Shown one piece after another: positions 19,526 through 30,785 of a stretch of 64,000 nt of DNA. The notes under the pieces are model-generated. The model saw nothing but the letters and a program-made list of their open reading frames with translations. It had not been told where the DNA came from and searched no databases. Source of the stretch: Hamadaea sp. (GTDB lineage Bacteria; Actinomycetota; Actinomycetes; Mycobacteriales; Micromonosporaceae); the NCBI RefSeq assembly GCF_013362815.1, contig NZ_JABFVK010000023.1:1-64000 (forward strand), read 5' to 3'. The translations under genes were made by a program, and so were the position numbers. Numbering within the stretch: the stretch's first letter is position 1; each line of letters starts with the position of its first letter.

Positions 19526-20130
19526 TGACCGGCGTACGCGAGCCCGCGAAAGCCCTTCTGCTCGACCTGGACGGAGTACTTCGCCACTACGACGGGGCGA
19601 TCGACGCCGTGATCGAGGACCGGCACTTCCTCGAACCCGGCGCGATCTTCCGGACGGCGATGGAACCCGCGCGCTACAAGACGCTGGTCACCGGCGGGTG
19701 GACTCGGGCCGAGTGGTTGGCCGACGTCGGTGCGACTCTCGGGCTGACTTCCGCGGAGGTCGACGAGCTGGCTGCGTACCGGGGTTATGTGGACCGTGAG
19801 GTGCTCGAGTTCGTCCGGGAGGTACGCGCGGCCGGCGTACCGGTCGGGTTGTGCACCAACGCGCCCCGGGATCTGGCGGACGATCTCGCCCAGCTCGGCA
19901 TCGCCGAGGACTTCGACGCCGTCGCCAACTCCTCCGACGTCAGGTACGCCAAACCACAGCCCGAGTACTACCGGGCGGCGTGCGTACTGGTGCGGACGGT
20001 TCCGCGGTATTGCCTGTTCGTCGATGACTCGATGCGCAACGTCGAAGGCGCTCGCCGGGTCGGCATCGCCGCTTTCCGGTGGAGCGGCCACGGGGACATC
20101 CCTTATCTGAAAGCCGCGCTGGGTCTTTAG
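19525..20130 (+). CDS. HAD-family hydrolase
   Basis: This 201-residue protein is a HAD phosphatase with motif I LLDLDGVLRHYD (nucleophile Asp and acid Asp), motif II around LCTNAPRDL, and motif III/IV in KPQPEYYRAACV and CLFVDDSMRNVEGA. It should dephosphorylate a small substrate that cannot be named. The ATG at 19525 overlaps the smc stop (TGATG), so it is co-translated with smc. Confidence 0.9.
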   Translation: MTGVREPAKALLLDLDGVLRHYDGAIDAVIEDRHFLEPGAIFRTAMEPARYKTLVTGGWTRAEWLADVGATLGLTSAEVDELAAYRGYVDREVLEFVREVRAAGVPVGLCTNAPRDLADDLAQLGIAEDFDAVANSSDVRYAKPQPEYYRAACVLVRTVPRYCLFVDDSMRNVEGARRVGIAAFRWSGHGDIPYLKAALGL

Positions 20131-20137
20131 CTCTCAG

Positions 20138-20201
20138 CTGCAGATCACGGTTACGCAGGCCTCCCGGGGTCGTTCGAAGCATGCGTAACCGTGATCTGCA
20201 G
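20138..20201. repeat. inverted repeat, family C copy 1
   Basis: A perfect 20-bp arm (20138-20157, CTGCAGATCACGGTTACGCA) is repeated inverted at 20182-20201 with a 24-bp centre. It lies between the convergent HAD and AAA-ATPase genes and can terminate both. A related element is at 32268-32324. Confidence 0.95.
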
Positions 20202-20207
20202 CGATCG

Positions 20208-21314
20208 TCAGAGGTACTGACCGACCCGCTCGTCCGCGTCGACGGCCCGGGCGGACGGCGTACCGGAGCGGAGCGCGTACAGCTCGGCGAGGGTCGCGCC
20301 ACCGGTAGGGATGCCGGACGGCGTACCGAGCCACGTGGCGGCCTCGGCGTACGGGAGAGCCGTCACCTCGATGCGCGCCAGGCAGCGTCCCGGGCGCAGG
20401 ACTGCCGGGTGCAGCCGGGACAGGTCCTCGTTCGTGGTGATCGCGACCAGCACGTTCCGCCCCTGGCCCAGGAGTCCGTCGGTGAGGTTGAGCAGCCGCG
20501 ACAGCGCCTGGCCGGTCGCCTGCTTCGCCTCGGCCCGGATCAGCTCGTCGCAGTCCTCCAGCAGCAGCATCCGCCAGCTCGGACCGTCCTCGTCGTCGTC
20601 CATCCCGACCGCCATGCTCATGAGGTAGGACGGCGAGCCGAACAGCGACTCGGGGTCGATGACGGCGTCGATCCGGCACCAGGACCGCCATTCGCGGGCG
20701 AGGCTGCGCAGCACGTTGGTCTTGCCGGTGCCGGGCGGGCCGTGCAGGAGCAGCAGGCGTCCGTCGATCGTGTCCGGGGTGAGCGCCATGAGCCGGTCGA
20801 ACTGCTCGGCGACCGTGTTCGCGTAATTCCGCCGCAGCTCCCGCCACGGCGTGGTGGCGATCTTGCGTACCGCGCGCCGGGGTCCGTTCCCGGTGAAGTG
20901 GGCGAAACCGACCTCGACCGTCTCGGTGTCGGTCGGCTCCGGCTCCTGGACGTCCTTGATGCTCTCCTCGAGCACCGTCCGGGCCAGCTCGGCGGAGTCG
21001 GCGGTGACGGTGACCATGGCGGAGCCGCCGCGCCAGCGTACGGCCCGGAGGGTCCAGCCGTCGCCGGTGGCGAGGTGGGAGCTGGTGCCGTCGTCTTTGG
21101 CGGCGCGCTGGATCTGGGCGCCGGCGGGCAGCAGCAGCGCGTCCGACCGCACCCGTTCCAGGCGCTTCGTACGCGCGAAGGGCTGAGCGCCCGTCGCGAA
21201 CTCGGCGAGCGCCATGGCGTCGATGACGTCGACCGGAGAGTCGCCGTCGTCCAGGTAGAAGGTGTGCGGGAAAGACACCTGAACATGATCGGGCCGGTGC
21301 CCCGCATCGATCAA
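20208..21314 (-). CDS. AAA+ ATPase with DUF5925 N-terminal domain
   Basis: This 368-residue protein has an N-terminal DUF5925-type region (FYLDDGDSPVDVIDAMALAE) and a C-terminal AAA+ module with Walker A LHGPPGTGKTN, Walker B RMLLLEDCDELI, a sensor-1 region LVAITTNEDLSRLHPA and an arginine-finger-like VLRPGRC. Its client is unknown. The TTG at 21314 is the most upstream plausible start; a GTG at 21278 also fits. It is divergent from ftsY with 67 bp between them. Confidence 0.8.
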   Translation of the reverse strand: MIDAGHRPDHVQVSFPHTFYLDDGDSPVDVIDAMALAEFATGAQPFARTKRLERVRSDALLLPAGAQIQRAAKDDGTSSHLATGDGWTLRAVRWRGGSAMVTVTADSAELARTVLEESIKDVQEPEPTDTETVEVGFAHFTGNGPRRAVRKIATTPWRELRRNYANTVAEQFDRLMALTPDTIDGRLLLLHGPPGTGKTNVLRSLAREWRSWCRIDAVIDPESLFGSPSYLMSMAVGMDDDEDGPSWRMLLLEDCDELIRAEAKQATGQALSRLLNLTDGLLGQGRNVLVAITTNEDLSRLHPAVLRPGRCLARIEVTALPYAEAATWLGTPSGIPTGGATLAELYALRSGTPSARAVDADERVGQYL

Positions 21315-21381
21315 CGGATTTCGGCTGGGCCGACGCCGGGCGTGCCGACGCCGGGCGGCCCGAGTCTGAGAGGATGGCCGG

Positions 21382-22569
21382 ATGGAAAACCTCGTCATCC
21401 CTCTGGTGGTGCTGATCGTTGTGATCGGCATCGCGCTCGCCGTCTTCGCAGTACGCCGTACGCGCCGCAGCGTTCCGCCGCAGCCGTCCGCGCCGAGCGT
21501 CGAGGCGGCACCCGGCGAGGTCACCGCTCCCACCAAGGCACCCGCTCCCGCTGAGGTCGCGCCCGCCCCGCCGACACCGGTCATCCGGGAGCCGGAGGCT
21601 GTGCCGGAGCCGCAAGTCGAGGTGCCCGAGCCCACCGCCGGTCGGCTCGTCCGCCTCCGGAGCCGGCTCGCCCGCAGCCAGAACGCCTTCGGCCGGGGTC
21701 TGCTGGCGGTGCTGTCCCGGGACCGGCTGGACGAGGACGCCTGGGAGGAGATCGAGGAGAGCCTGATCACGGCGGACGTCGGGGTCGAGGCCACCGGTCA
21801 GATCGTCGCCAAGCTGCGCGAGCGCACCCGTATCCTCGGTACGCGTACCGTGTCCGACGTCAAGACGCTGCTCGCCGAGGAGCTCACCGAGGCACTGGAC
21901 CCGAAGCTCGACCGGTCGCTGAAGGCGAGCCCGCACGACGGCCGCCCGGCGGTGATCCTGGTCGTGGGGGTCAACGGCGCCGGCAAGACCACCACCTGCG
22001 GGAAGATCGCCCGCGTACTGGTCGCTGACGGCCACAGCGTCGTCCTCGGCGCGGCCGACACGTTCCGGGCCGCCGCCGCCGACCAGCTCGCCACCTGGGG
22101 TGGCCGGGTCGGCGCGACCGTCGTCCGCGGCCCTGAGGGCGGCGACCCGGCCGCCGTGGCCTTCGACGCGGTCAAGCAGGGCATCGACACCGGCGTGGAC
22201 ACGGTGCTCATCGACACCGCGGGTCGGCTGCAGAACAAGATCGGCCTCATGGACGAGCTCGGCAAGGTCAAGCGGGTGGTGGAAAAGCACGGCCCGGTCG
22301 ACGAGACCCTGCTCATCCTGGACGCCACAACCGGACAGAACGGCTTGGAGCAGGCCCGCGTCTTCATGGAGGTGTGCGACGTCTCGGGTGTCGCGCTCAC
22401 GAAGCTGGACGGAACCGCCAAGGGCGGTATCGTCATCGCTGTGCAGCGCAAGCTCGGGATCCCGGTCAAACTGGTGGGACTCGGCGAGGGCCCGGACGAC
22501 CTGGCCCCGTTCGAACCCGCCGTCTTCGTCAGCGCTCTGCTGGGCACCGAACACCCGGACGCCGTGTGA
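21382..22569 (+). CDS. ftsY: signal recognition particle receptor FtsY
   Basis: FtsY is the membrane receptor that takes SRP-bound ribosomes to SecYEG. The 395-residue protein has an N-terminal membrane segment (LVIPLVVLIVVIGIALAVFA), a Pro/Ala/Glu-rich linker to about residue 90, then the NG domain with GVNGAGKTTT (~195-204), DTAGRLQN and TKLDGTAKGG. GAGGA just upstream can act as ribosome-binding site. The stop overlaps the kinase gene (GTGA). Its partner ffh lies 5 kb downstream. Confidence 0.97.
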   Translation: MENLVIPLVVLIVVIGIALAVFAVRRTRRSVPPQPSAPSVEAAPGEVTAPTKAPAPAEVAPAPPTPVIREPEAVPEPQVEVPEPTAGRLVRLRSRLARSQNAFGRGLLAVLSRDRLDEDAWEEIEESLITADVGVEATGQIVAKLRERTRILGTRTVSDVKTLLAEELTEALDPKLDRSLKASPHDGRPAVILVVGVNGAGKTTTCGKIARVLVADGHSVVLGAADTFRAAAADQLATWGGRVGATVVRGPEGGDPAAVAFDAVKQGIDTGVDTVLIDTAGRLQNKIGLMDELGKVKRVVEKHGPVDETLLILDATTGQNGLEQARVFMEVCDVSGVALTKLDGTAKGGIVIAVQRKLGIPVKLVGLGEGPDDLAPFEPAVFVSALLGTEHPDAV

Positions 22570-23357
22570 CTGTGGACTATGAGATCCCGCTGCGCGGAGG
22601 CAACGTCTCAACCGTAGTGCGGGTGGGAGACACCGTACGCCGGAACGCCGGGCCCTGGACCCCGTCAGTCCACGCTCTGTTGCGCCATTTGGAGCACGCC
22701 GGGTTCACCGGCTCGCCCCGGGCGCTCGGCATGGACACGCAGGGCCGTGAGGTCCTCTCCTACCTGGCCGGGGAGTGCGGCGAGTACCCGCTCAAGCCCT
22801 ACTGGGTGACCGATGAGGCGCTCGTCACCGTCGCCACCATGCTGCGCATGTTCCACGACGCCCAGGCCGGTTTCCGCCCGCCGCCCGGCGCGGTGTGGCG
22901 CTCGTTCGGCCCGCCGCCGCCGGACGCCGAGGTCATCTGCCACCACGACGCCGCTCCGCACAACGTCATCTGGCGTCCGGACGGCACCCTGGCGATGATC
23001 GACTTCGACCTGGCGTCGCCCGGTGCGCGCATCTACGACGTCGCGTACGCCGCCTGGACCTGGGTGCCGCTGTTCAGCGACCGGGACTCGGTGACGCTCG
23101 GGTGGCACCGGCCCGACCGGCCGCGCCGCCTGCGGCTGTTCGCCGACGCCTACGGGCTGATCCCGCGCGACCGCCACCGCCTCGTACGCACGATCCGCAA
23201 GCGCATCGTCGACCACGTCGAAGGCATCCGCCGGATGGCGGCCGCGGGTGATCCTGCGTTCGTCCGGATCGTCAACAAGGGTCATCTCCGGCGGCCGATG
23301 CGCGATCTGCGGCTGCTTGATTACGAGCGCTACACGTTGGAACACGCCCTGCGTTGA
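22566..23357 (+). CDS. aminoglycoside phosphotransferase (APH)-type kinase
   Basis: This 263-residue protein has the APH/choline-kinase fold: the catalytic Brenner motif CHHDAAPHNVIW (HxDxxxxN), the metal-binding MIDFDLASPG and the C-terminal helix region that follows. The N-terminal lobe (GNVSTVVRVGDTVRR) is short. It should phosphorylate a small hydroxylated substrate; resistance function cannot be inferred. The GTG at 22566 overlaps the ftsY stop; GTG 22572 is an alternative. Confidence 0.8.
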   Translation: MTVDYEIPLRGGNVSTVVRVGDTVRRNAGPWTPSVHALLRHLEHAGFTGSPRALGMDTQGREVLSYLAGECGEYPLKPYWVTDEALVTVATMLRMFHDAQAGFRPPPGAVWRSFGPPPPDAEVICHHDAAPHNVIWRPDGTLAMIDFDLASPGARIYDVAYAAWTWVPLFSDRDSVTLGWHRPDRPRRLRLFADAYGLIPRDRHRLVRTIRKRIVDHVEGIRRMAAAGDPAFVRIVNKGHLRRPMRDLRLLDYERYTLEHALR

Positions 23358-23375
23358 GCGCGCCCGGCTTCCGGG

Positions 23376-23479
23376 GCGCTGGATCACGGATCTGGGTCGA
23401 ATCACGCCGGGGAGCCTCTCGGGCGAGCCGCCAGGAGTGCGGTCAGTTGGGAATTCGACCGAGAACCCTGATCCAGCGC
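23376..23479. repeat. composite inverted repeat, family A copy 1
   Basis: GCGCTGGATCA (23376-23386) pairs with TGATCCAGCGC (23469-23479), and GGTCGAAT (23395-23402) with ATTCGACC (23453-23460). The loop contains the 43-bp core (23405-23447) also found at 14566-14608. It lies just after the kinase gene. The 303-bp gap 23358-23660 holds this repeat and the GlnR-like site and no gene. Confidence 0.9.
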
Positions 23480-23514
23480 TAAAACGGACGGCCGAAGAGC
23501 CTCGTGAGGATTTC

Positions 23515-23551
23515 TTCACACGCCGGAAACACTTCGTCACACACACGAAAC
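23515..23551 (+). promoter_or_regulatory. GlnR-box-like site upstream of amt
   Basis: TTCAC-N6-GAAAC-N5-GTCAC-N6-GAAAC occupies 23515-23551. The actinobacterial GlnR consensus is GTNAC-N6-GAAAC repeated with a 22-bp period; here the period is 21. The site ends 109 bp before the amt start and fits nitrogen-starvation activation of amt-glnK-glnD. Confidence 0.7.
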
Positions 23552-23660
23552 CGCGCAACGTGAATGCGTGAAACACGCGCCCGGAAAGCTCCCCCAACAA
23601 CCGGCGCAGCGGCGATGCGGCCCAGCCGGGAGGGAGAATTCCACTCACTGAGGAGGGCAC

Positions 23661-25073
23661 GTGCTGCTCCTGGAGGACGCGCCGACGATCGACACCGGGA
23701 ACACGACCTGGTTGCTCGTCTCCAGCGCACTTGTGTTGCTCATGACGCCGGGTCTCGCCTTCTTCTACGGCGGTCTCAACCGGGCCAAGAGCGTACTGAA
23801 CATGATGATGATGAGCTTCGTGACGATCGGGCTCGTCTCGGTCCTGTGGCTCATGTACGGCTTCTCGCTCGCGTTCGGCACCAACGACAACGCGGACGTG
23901 AACACCGTCATCGGTAGCTTCAGCCAGTATCTGGGCGGCAAGACCGGGACGACGTTCAGCGAGTTCTGGATGGCGGGCGGCGCGTCGACGGGCATTCCCA
24001 CGTTCGTGGTGATGGCCTTCCAGATGATGTTCGCCATCATCACCGTCGCCCTGATCAGCGGCGCCCTGTCGGACCGCCTGAAGTTCGCGGGCTGGCTGGT
24101 CTTCGCCTTCGGCTGGTTCACCCTCGTGTACGTTCCGGTGGCGCACTGGATCTGGGGTGGCGGCTGGATCGCCACGAAGCTGCACGCGCTCGACTTCGCC
24201 GGTGGTACCGCGGTCCACATCAACGCCGGTGCGGCTGCCTTGGCCGTCGCGCTGGTGCTGGGCAAACGGGTCGGCTGGCCGAAGGAGGCGTTCAAGCCGC
24301 ACAACGTGCCGTTCGTGGCGCTCGGCGCCGGCCTGCTGTGGTTCGGCTGGTTCGGATTCAACGCCGGTTCGGAGCTGACCGCCGACGGCACCGCCGCGAT
24401 CGCGTTCGTCAACACCCAGGTCGCCACGGCGGCCGCCGTCCTGGGCTGGGTCGCGGTCGAGTGGATCAAGTCGGGCAAGCCGACCCTCGTCGGCGCGTCC
24501 TCGGGCGCGGTGGCCGGTCTGGTCGCCATCACCCCGGCCTGTGGCTTCATCTCCCCATGGGCCGCGGTCGTCCTCGGCATCATCGCCGGTGCGGTTTGTG
24601 CCCTCGCGGTGAGCTTGAAGTACCGCTTCGGCTTCGACGACTCGCTCGACGTCTTCGGCGTTCACTTCGTCGGCGGATGGATCGGCTCGCTGTCGATCGG
24701 CTTCTTCGCCAACGACTACGTGAACTCCTGGATCACCGACGACAAGATCCTCGGCGCCGACAACGGCCTGTTCTACGGGGGCGGCCTGACTCAGCTCGGC
24801 CGACAGGCGCTGGCCAGCGGCTCGGTCTCGATCTTCTCGTTCGGCGTGGCGGCCCTGATCGCCCTGGCGATCAAGTACACCATCGGGCTGCGGACGTCGC
24901 CGGAGACCGAGGTCGAGGGCATCGACGTCGCCGAGCACGCCGAGTCGGCGTACGACTTCGCTCCCACCGGCGGCGCTGCCGGTGCGTTCGCCCTGGCCGG
25001 CCTCGCGTCGGCGCCGGGCAAGGCCGCGGAGGCCGAAGAGTCGGCCCCGTCCACCGAGAAGGTGGCCGGTTAA
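23661..25073 (+). CDS. amt: ammonium transporter
   Basis: Amt is the trimeric membrane channel for ammonium uptake at low nitrogen. The 470-residue protein has about eleven membrane segments, family signatures FFYGGLNRAKSVLNMMMMSF, the conserved His in DFAGGTAVHINAGAAAL and in FGVHFVGGWIGSL, and a cytoplasmic Ala/Glu-rich tail. The GTG at 23661 follows GAGGAGGG. It heads the amt-glnK-glnD operon; GlnK should block the channel when nitrogen is plentiful. Confidence 0.97.
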   Translation: MLLLEDAPTIDTGNTTWLLVSSALVLLMTPGLAFFYGGLNRAKSVLNMMMMSFVTIGLVSVLWLMYGFSLAFGTNDNADVNTVIGSFSQYLGGKTGTTFSEFWMAGGASTGIPTFVVMAFQMMFAIITVALISGALSDRLKFAGWLVFAFGWFTLVYVPVAHWIWGGGWIATKLHALDFAGGTAVHINAGAAALAVALVLGKRVGWPKEAFKPHNVPFVALGAGLLWFGWFGFNAGSELTADGTAAIAFVNTQVATAAAVLGWVAVEWIKSGKPTLVGASSGAVAGLVAITPACGFISPWAAVVLGIIAGAVCALAVSLKYRFGFDDSLDVFGVHFVGGWIGSLSIGFFANDYVNSWITDDKILGADNGLFYGGGLTQLGRQALASGSVSIFSFGVAALIALAIKYTIGLRTSPETEVEGIDVAEHAESAYDFAPTGGAAGAFALAGLASAPGKAAEAEESAPSTEKVAG

Positions 25074-27622
<2,549 letters not shown>

Positions 27623-27677
27623 CTGCCCGCCCCCGCCCGCTCGTCGCACGCTCGCGCGCTGTGCTGGTCTTTGGGCA

Positions 27678-27736
27678 CCGGATCAGGGTTCTCGGTCGAA
27701 TCTTGCCCCATGATTCGACCCACATCCCTGATCCGG
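27678..27736. repeat. inverted repeat, family A copy 2
   Basis: CCGGATCAGGG (27678-27688) pairs with CCCTGATCCGG (27726-27736); inside, GGTCGAATC (27694-27702) pairs with GATTCGACC (27712-27720). The element follows glnD and precedes ffh and may terminate the nitrogen operon. The rest of the gap 27623-27855 holds nothing recognised. Confidence 0.93.
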
Positions 27737-27855
27737 CGGCTTCCTGCGGCCCACGAAGCTCGGCGCGCCGAGCGCCCTGGGCGGCGGGTAGTCTTTCGGG
27801 GGCGGCGGCGAGCCGCCCTTGATCGGACAAACCTCACCAACGGGATGATTGCGCT

Positions 27856-29379
27856 GTGTTTGACACACTGAGCGACCGGCTTTCGGGGATCTTCACGAAG
27901 CTGCGCGGCAAGGGGCGGCTCACCGAGGCCGACATCGACGCCACCGCCCGCGAGATCCGGCTCGCCCTGCTCGAGGCGGATGTCGCGCTGCCGGTCGTGC
28001 GCGCGTTCATCGCCGCGCTCAAGGAGCGGGCGCGCGGCTCCGAGGTGTCGCAGGCGCTCAACCCGGCCCAGCAGATCATCAAGATCGTCCACGAGGAGCT
28101 GATCAACGTCCTCGGCGGCGAGGCTCGGCGGCTCCAGTTCGCCAAGCAGCCGCCGACCGTGATCATGCTGGCGGGTCTCCAGGGTTCCGGTAAGACCACC
28201 CTGGCCGGAAAGCTCGCCAAGTGGCTCAAGGGTCAGGGCCACCAGCCGATGCTGGTCGCGGCCGACCTGCAGCGCCCGAACGCCGTCAACCAGCTGCAGG
28301 TGCTAGGCGAGCGGGCGGGCGTCGAAGTCTTCGCCCCCGAGCCGGGCAACGGCGTCGGCGACCCGGTCGCGGTCGCCAAGGAGTCGATCGAGTACGCCCG
28401 CCGCCACATGCGCGACATCGTCATCGTCGACACCGCCGGTCGGCTGGGCATCGACCAGGAGATGATGGCGCAGGCCGCCTCGATCCGCGACGCGGTCACC
28501 CCCGACGAGGTCATCTTCGTCATCGACGCGATGGTGGGTCAGGACGCGGTCGCCACGGCCGAGGCATTCCGCGACGGAGTCGGCATCACCGGTGTCGTGT
28601 TGTCCAAGCTGGACGGTGACGCCCGGGGTGGCGCGGCGCTGAGCGTACGCCATGTCACCGGGCAGCCCATCCTCTTCGCGTCCACCGGCGAGAAGCTGGA
28701 GGACTTCGACGTCTTCCACCCCGACCGGATGGCCAGCCGCATCCTGGGTATGGGCGACGTCCTCACGCTGATCGAGCAGGCCGAGGCGGCCTTCGACGCC
28801 GATCAGAAGGAGAAGATGGCCGCCAAGCTCATGGGCGGCGAGCAGTTCACGCTGGAAGACTTCCTCGACCAGCTGATCGCGATCCGCCGGATGGGCCCGA
28901 TCGCCAACATGCTCAAGATGATGCCGGGCATGAACCAGATGAAGGGTCAGCTCGACGACCTGGACGACAAGCACTTCGACCGGGTAACCGCGATCATCCG
29001 GTCGATGACCCCGCACGAGCGCGCCAACCCGAAGATCATCAACGGGTCGCGCCGCGCCCGCATCGCCAACGGTTCCGGCGTCACCGTCATGGACGTCAAT
29101 CAGCTGCTCAACCGTTTCACCGACGCGCAGAAGATGATGAAGCAGATGGGCGGCATGATGGGCCTGCCCGGCGGCGGCCGGCGCAAGGCGACCAAGAGCC
29201 CGAAGAACAAGCGCAAGGGCACCAAGGGCGGCGGCCGCTCCGGCGGCGGCTTCCCGGCCGGCCTGCCCGGTGGGATGCCTCAGCTTCCGCCGGGTCTGGA
29301 CCCGACGCAGCTTGGCGGCGGCGACGACTTCAAGGTGCCGAAGCTGGACTTCAACAAGCTCTTCAAGCGGGACAACTAG
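27856..29379 (+). CDS. ffh: signal recognition particle protein Ffh
   Basis: Ffh binds 4.5S RNA and signal sequences and docks on FtsY. The 507-residue protein has the N domain, a GTPase domain with GLQGSGKTTL (~107-116), DTAGRLG and SKLDGDARGGAAL, and a Met-rich M domain (MLKMMPGMNQMKG; MMKQMGGMMGLPGGG). The C-terminus carries a Gly/Lys-rich and then Pro-rich tail. The GTG start gives MFDTLSDRLSG, the usual N-terminus. Confidence 0.98.
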   Translation: MFDTLSDRLSGIFTKLRGKGRLTEADIDATAREIRLALLEADVALPVVRAFIAALKERARGSEVSQALNPAQQIIKIVHEELINVLGGEARRLQFAKQPPTVIMLAGLQGSGKTTLAGKLAKWLKGQGHQPMLVAADLQRPNAVNQLQVLGERAGVEVFAPEPGNGVGDPVAVAKESIEYARRHMRDIVIVDTAGRLGIDQEMMAQAASIRDAVTPDEVIFVIDAMVGQDAVATAEAFRDGVGITGVVLSKLDGDARGGAALSVRHVTGQPILFASTGEKLEDFDVFHPDRMASRILGMGDVLTLIEQAEAAFDADQKEKMAAKLMGGEQFTLEDFLDQLIAIRRMGPIANMLKMMPGMNQMKGQLDDLDDKHFDRVTAIIRSMTPHERANPKIINGSRRARIANGSGVTVMDVNQLLNRFTDAQKMMKQMGGMMGLPGGGRRKATKSPKNKRKGTKGGGRSGGGFPAGLPGGMPQLPPGLDPTQLGGGDDFKVPKLDFNKLFKRDN

Positions 29380-29495
29380 CGTTCGTTCGGGGCGACGCGC
29401 GAGCGCGCCGCCGCCAGCGAGCGGGCGGAGGCCGCCGGACAACGCGAGCGAGCTGATACGAGCGGGGGCGGCGAAGCAGGGGCTGCGCGCGACGC

Positions 29496-29507
29496 TACTC
29501 GCGAGTA
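29496..29507. promoter_or_regulatory. 12-bp palindrome at the lipase promoter
   Basis: TACTCGCGAGTA is a perfect palindrome that overlaps the TACGTT -10-like box (29506-29511), which ends 6 nt before the ATG at 29518. It may be an operator for a repressor not in this window. Confidence 0.4.
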
Positions 29508-29517
29508 CGTTGCGTCC

Positions 29518-30354
29518 ATGTTGCGACGCATCACCTCCGTCGCCGCCGTTGCCGCGCTCACCCTGGGACTCGTGGGCGCTCCCGCGTCGGCCTCGCCGGA
29601 CAGATCCACCACGTACTATCTGGCGCTCGGCGATTCGCTGGCGGCCGGCTACCAGCCGGTCACGCCGTTGGACCGCACCGAGGGCTACGTCTGGCAGCTG
29701 CACCGTCAGCTGCAGGCCACCCAACCGAAGCTGAGCCTGGAGAATCTGGGCTGCGGCGGCGAGACCTCGGGCACCCTGCTCGACGGCGGGATCTGCGAGT
29801 ACCCCGGTCGCGCCTCTCAACTCGAGGCGGCCGAACGCTTCCTGCACGCGCACAAGGACAAGGTCTCGCTGGTCACGATCGACATCGGCGGCAACGACCT
29901 CAACCACTGCGCCAAGGGCGGCACGATCGATCCGGGGTGCGTACAGAGCGCGCTGGCGGCGTTGACCGTGAATCTCGGGCAGATCCTCGCCCGGCTGCGG
30001 GCGGTCGCTCCGCATACGCCGATCATCGGGATGACCTACTACAACCCCTACCTCGCGGCCTGGCTGGCCGGGCCGGCCGGTCGGGCGCTGGCGCTTCAGT
30101 CCATTCAGGTCAGTGGCCTCTTCAACAACATTCTGACGGCGCTCTACCACGCCGCGGACGCCCGGGTCGCCGACGTCGCGGGCGCGTTCGCCTCGACGGA
30201 TCTCACGACTCAGGTCCCGCTCCCCGGCGTCGGCACGGTGCCGCTCGCCGTCGCGCGGATCTGCGCATGGACGTGGATGTGCGCGAAGACCGACATCCAC
30301 GCGAACACCATCGGGTACGCCGTCCTCGCAGACGCGTACCAGGCGGAGGTCTGA
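29518..30354 (+). CDS. secreted SGNH/GDSL-type lipase or esterase
   Basis: This 278-residue protein has a signal peptide (ITSVAAVAALTLGLVGAPASA) and the SGNH hydrolase blocks: YLALGDSLAAGYQP with the catalytic Ser, a Gly block at ENLGCGGETSG, block III GGNDLNHC with the oxyanion Asn, and a C-terminal DIHANTIGY with catalytic His. Several cysteines suggest disulphides as in Streptomyces lipases. It should cleave acyl esters outside the cell. A leaderless start is likely. Confidence 0.9.
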   Translation: MLRRITSVAAVAALTLGLVGAPASASPDRSTTYYLALGDSLAAGYQPVTPLDRTEGYVWQLHRQLQATQPKLSLENLGCGGETSGTLLDGGICEYPGRASQLEAAERFLHAHKDKVSLVTIDIGGNDLNHCAKGGTIDPGCVQSALAALTVNLGQILARLRAVAPHTPIIGMTYYNPYLAAWLAGPAGRALALQSIQVSGLFNNILTALYHAADARVADVAGAFASTDLTTQVPLPGVGTVPLAVARICAWTWMCAKTDIHANTIGYAVLADAYQAEV

Positions 30355-30375
30355 CCTGACCGGATGGGTCGCCAC

Positions 30376-30409
30376 AAGGGCAAGGGCGTCGAGGAACGCC
30401 CTTGCCCTT
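30376..30409 (+). terminator. terminator of the lipase gene
   Basis: AAGGGCAAGGGCGT (30376-30389) pairs with ACGCCCTTGCCCTT (30396-30409) over a 6-nt loop. Confidence 0.85.
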
Positions 30410-30412
30410 CCG

Positions 30413-30431
30413 TATTACGCGGTAATAAAAT
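30413..30431 (+). promoter_or_regulatory. toxin-antitoxin promoter with overlapping operator
   Basis: The inverted repeat TATTAC-GCG-GTAATA (30413-30427) overlaps a -10 box TAAAAT (30426-30431) that ends 6 nt before the antitoxin GTG. TTGCCC at 30402-30407 is a possible -35 with 18-bp spacing. The position fits autorepression by a ribbon-helix-helix antitoxin. Confidence 0.65.
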
Positions 30432-30437
30432 CAACGG

Positions 30438-30785
30438 GTGACTGAGCCGGGGAGCGAGAAGTCGCGCAACAGGAAACCGATCGAGCCGGGCGCAAAGCCT
30501 GGCAGCGGAAAGGTGGTCAGGTTGTCGCTATCGCTGGATAGTCAGTTGGACACTCGCCTGCGGGAGGCCGTAGCCGCGTCGGGTGTCACGATGTCGGCCT
30601 GGGTGTCCCAGGCCATCGAAGAGCGCCTGGATCGGCTGAAGGCCGATCTCGAGGAGGATGCCAGGATCCAGCAGCGTCTCCGTGAGCTGGATGAGTTCTT
30701 CGGGCCAGTGCCCGAGGACATCGCCCGTGAAGTCGACGAGGAGATGATCCGGCTGGGTCTGATGGATCCGAAGGACCGCCGATGA
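30438..30785 (+). CDS. ribbon-helix-helix antitoxin, VapB-type
   Basis: This 115-residue protein has a flexible basic N-terminus and a ribbon-helix-helix DNA-binding core (VVRLSLSLDSQLDTRLREAV, then TMSAWVSQAIEERL, residues ~26-62), followed by an acidic C-terminus that should wrap the toxin. The stop overlaps the PIN toxin start (ATGA). It is expected to neutralise the toxin and repress the operon by binding the palindrome that overlaps its -10 box. Confidence 0.8.
   Translation: MTEPGSEKSRNRKPIEPGAKPGSGKVVRLSLSLDSQLDTRLREAVAASGVTMSAWVSQAIEERLDRLKADLEEDARIQQRLRELDEFFGPVPEDIAREVDEEMIRLGLMDPKDRR

Noticed and set aside
20134-22611. An 825-codon minus-strand frame spanning the AAA ATPase and ftsY.
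   Set aside because: It is in a different frame from the ATPase, antisense to ftsY, and shows no motif.
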